Assembly: GCF_011801145.1 (NCBI RefSeq)
Contig: NZ_CP046172.1
Location: 3,534,001-3,598,000, forward strand
Source of the DNA: Nocardia arthritidis
GTDB taxonomy: Bacteria > Actinomycetota > Actinomycetes > Mycobacteriales > Mycobacteriaceae
DNA: 64,000 nt
Reading direction: 5' to 3'
In this document: piece after piece, positions 63,360 to 64,000 of the stretch
Position numbering within the stretch: position 1 is the first letter of the stretch
Layout: each line of letters begins with the position of its first letter
The notes under the pieces: generated by a model
The model's input: the letters and a program-made list of their open reading frames with translations, nothing else
Database searches by the model: none
What the model was told of the DNA's origin: nothing
Translations under genes and position numbers: made by a program

Positions 63360-63590
63360 GAGCCGATGCTCTCCGGTTCCGCGCGGGCCGAGCGAGAATC
63401 CGGCCAAAGCCACCAACATTCCAGAGTCCATGCCCCCTACGGTTCCGTGCGAGCCGAGCAAGGAGCCAGCCGAAGCCACCAACATTCCGGAGCCCATGCC
63501 CCTGCGGTTCCGTGCGAGCCGAGCAAGGAGCCAGCCGAAGCCACCAACAATCCCGGAGCCCATACCCCCTACGACTCCGTACGGGTCGCT
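63360..63590. repeat. Tandem repeats of about 65 bp (3.5 copies)
   Basis: Copies start at 63360, 63424, 63490 and 63556 (last partial), so periods are 64, 66 and 66 bp. The shared core is GTGCGAGCCGAGCAAGGAGC, followed by CAGCCGAAGCCACCAACA. The 64-bp period is not a multiple of three, which argues against a single coding repeat. Resembles mycobacterial interspersed repeat (MIRU)-like minisatellites. A short minus-strand frame over it reads MGSGMLVASAGSLLGSHGT repeats but is probably not a gene. Confidence 0.85.
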
Positions 63591-63757
63591 TTCGACAGAG
63601 ATACCAGTCCGGGGTCTTACCTGAGCAGTGCTGGGCGCGCCGCCTGCCGTACCCGACTTGCTCTACCGCGGCTCAGCCGCATGTTCTCGTCCCGGTGAGG
63701 TGAGGACTGGCTGTGGTCCGGTCCAAAGATCCAATCAAGCCCCCCAACCACTTTCAC

Positions 63758-63985
63758 GCAAGCTTCGGAGTGATCGGCCCGTCGGTTGGGCGGTCGCGTC
63801 ACTACGACGACGTAATCGCCCGAGATAGGCACGTGGCCCGTTGGCATCCGGCGTTCCGATCCCCACTTCGCGCAAGCTTCGGAGTGATCGGCCCGTCGGG
63901 TGGGTGGTCGCGTCGCTACGACGACGTAATCGCCCGAGCTGGGCACGTGGCCCGTTGGCATCCGGCGTTCCGATCCCACTACGAA
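63758..63985. repeat. Tandem 114-bp direct repeat (two copies)
   Basis: Two copies (63758-63871 and 63872-63985) with about five differences. The period is a multiple of three; on the minus strand it gives 38-residue repeats around RRMPTGHVPXSGDYVVV (X variable) with a conserved Cys and several His/Arg. The array may continue beyond the right edge. The stretch 63591-63757, between this repeat and the preceding one, holds no gene that I can support. Confidence 0.8.
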
Positions 63986-64000
63986 TCCCGTTGTTCCCGC

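Noticed and set aside
63360..63985. CRISPR array
   Set aside because: The repeats are 64-66 bp and 114 bp, directly adjacent and without unique spacers; there are no cas genes.

Overview
The window is GC-rich chromosomal DNA of an actinobacterium of the order Mycobacteriales, most likely Nocardia or a close relative. I base this on gene order as I remember it, not on a search. The succession bioA-bioF-bioD, bioB-bsaP-DUF2567, nrtR/nadA-nadB-nadC, hisD-C-B-H-A-impA-hisF-hisI, bcpB, trpE-(membrane protein)-trpC-trpB-trpA, lgt, pykA, tesB follows the Mycobacterium tuberculosis region around Rv1568-Rv1618. F420-dependent oxidoreductase genes, many GTG starts and apparently leaderless promoters fit the same group.

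Layout. (1) 1-2.4 kb: end of bioA, then bioF and bioD. (2) 2.4-17 kb: an accessory block separating bioFD from bioB. It holds a tautomerase with a frameshifted LysR gene; a TetR-controlled set of ring hydroxylase, small membrane protein, extradiol-type dioxygenase and FAH-family hydrolase; a secreted S1-like protein that seems to lack its catalytic serine; and a cobalamin-riboswitch-led vitamin B12 importer (btuCDF) followed by a methyltransferase and a double-GNAT protein. (3) 17-19.6 kb: a BioQ-type repressor, bioB and its auxiliary gene bsaP. (4) 19.6-25.9 kb: AMP nucleosidase and the NAD pathway (nrtR, nadABC). (5) 25.9-37.7 kb: accessory genes including a transporter remnant, an ArsR/MFS pair, tryptophan 2,3-dioxygenase with arylamine N-acetyltransferase, a penicillin-binding lipoprotein, a Ser/Thr kinase and a frameshifted XRE regulator. 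(6) 38-46 kb: histidine operon, interrupted by a MarR gene and an F420-type oxidoreductase gene. (7) 46-54 kb: MarR, peroxiredoxin and the tryptophan genes, with no trpF (PriA presumably supplies it). (8) 54-60 kb: lgt, a TM2 protein, part of an amino-acid ABC importer, pyruvate kinase and TesB. (9) 60-64 kb: small accessory genes, then two families of tandem repeats at the right edge.

Regulation is unusually readable. Two nearly identical BioQ-type operators lie before bioF and bioB. A 20-bp palindrome controls the aromatic cluster. A palindrome with TATAAT at its centre serves nrtR/nadA, and two GTAC-centred sites lie before the ArsR/MFS pair. Several genes have a TANNNT box 6-8 nt before the start codon, which suggests leaderless transcripts. 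Three genes are visibly broken (LysR, a TehA-like transporter, XRE). All functions are inferred from sequence motifs and family memory; no database search was run.
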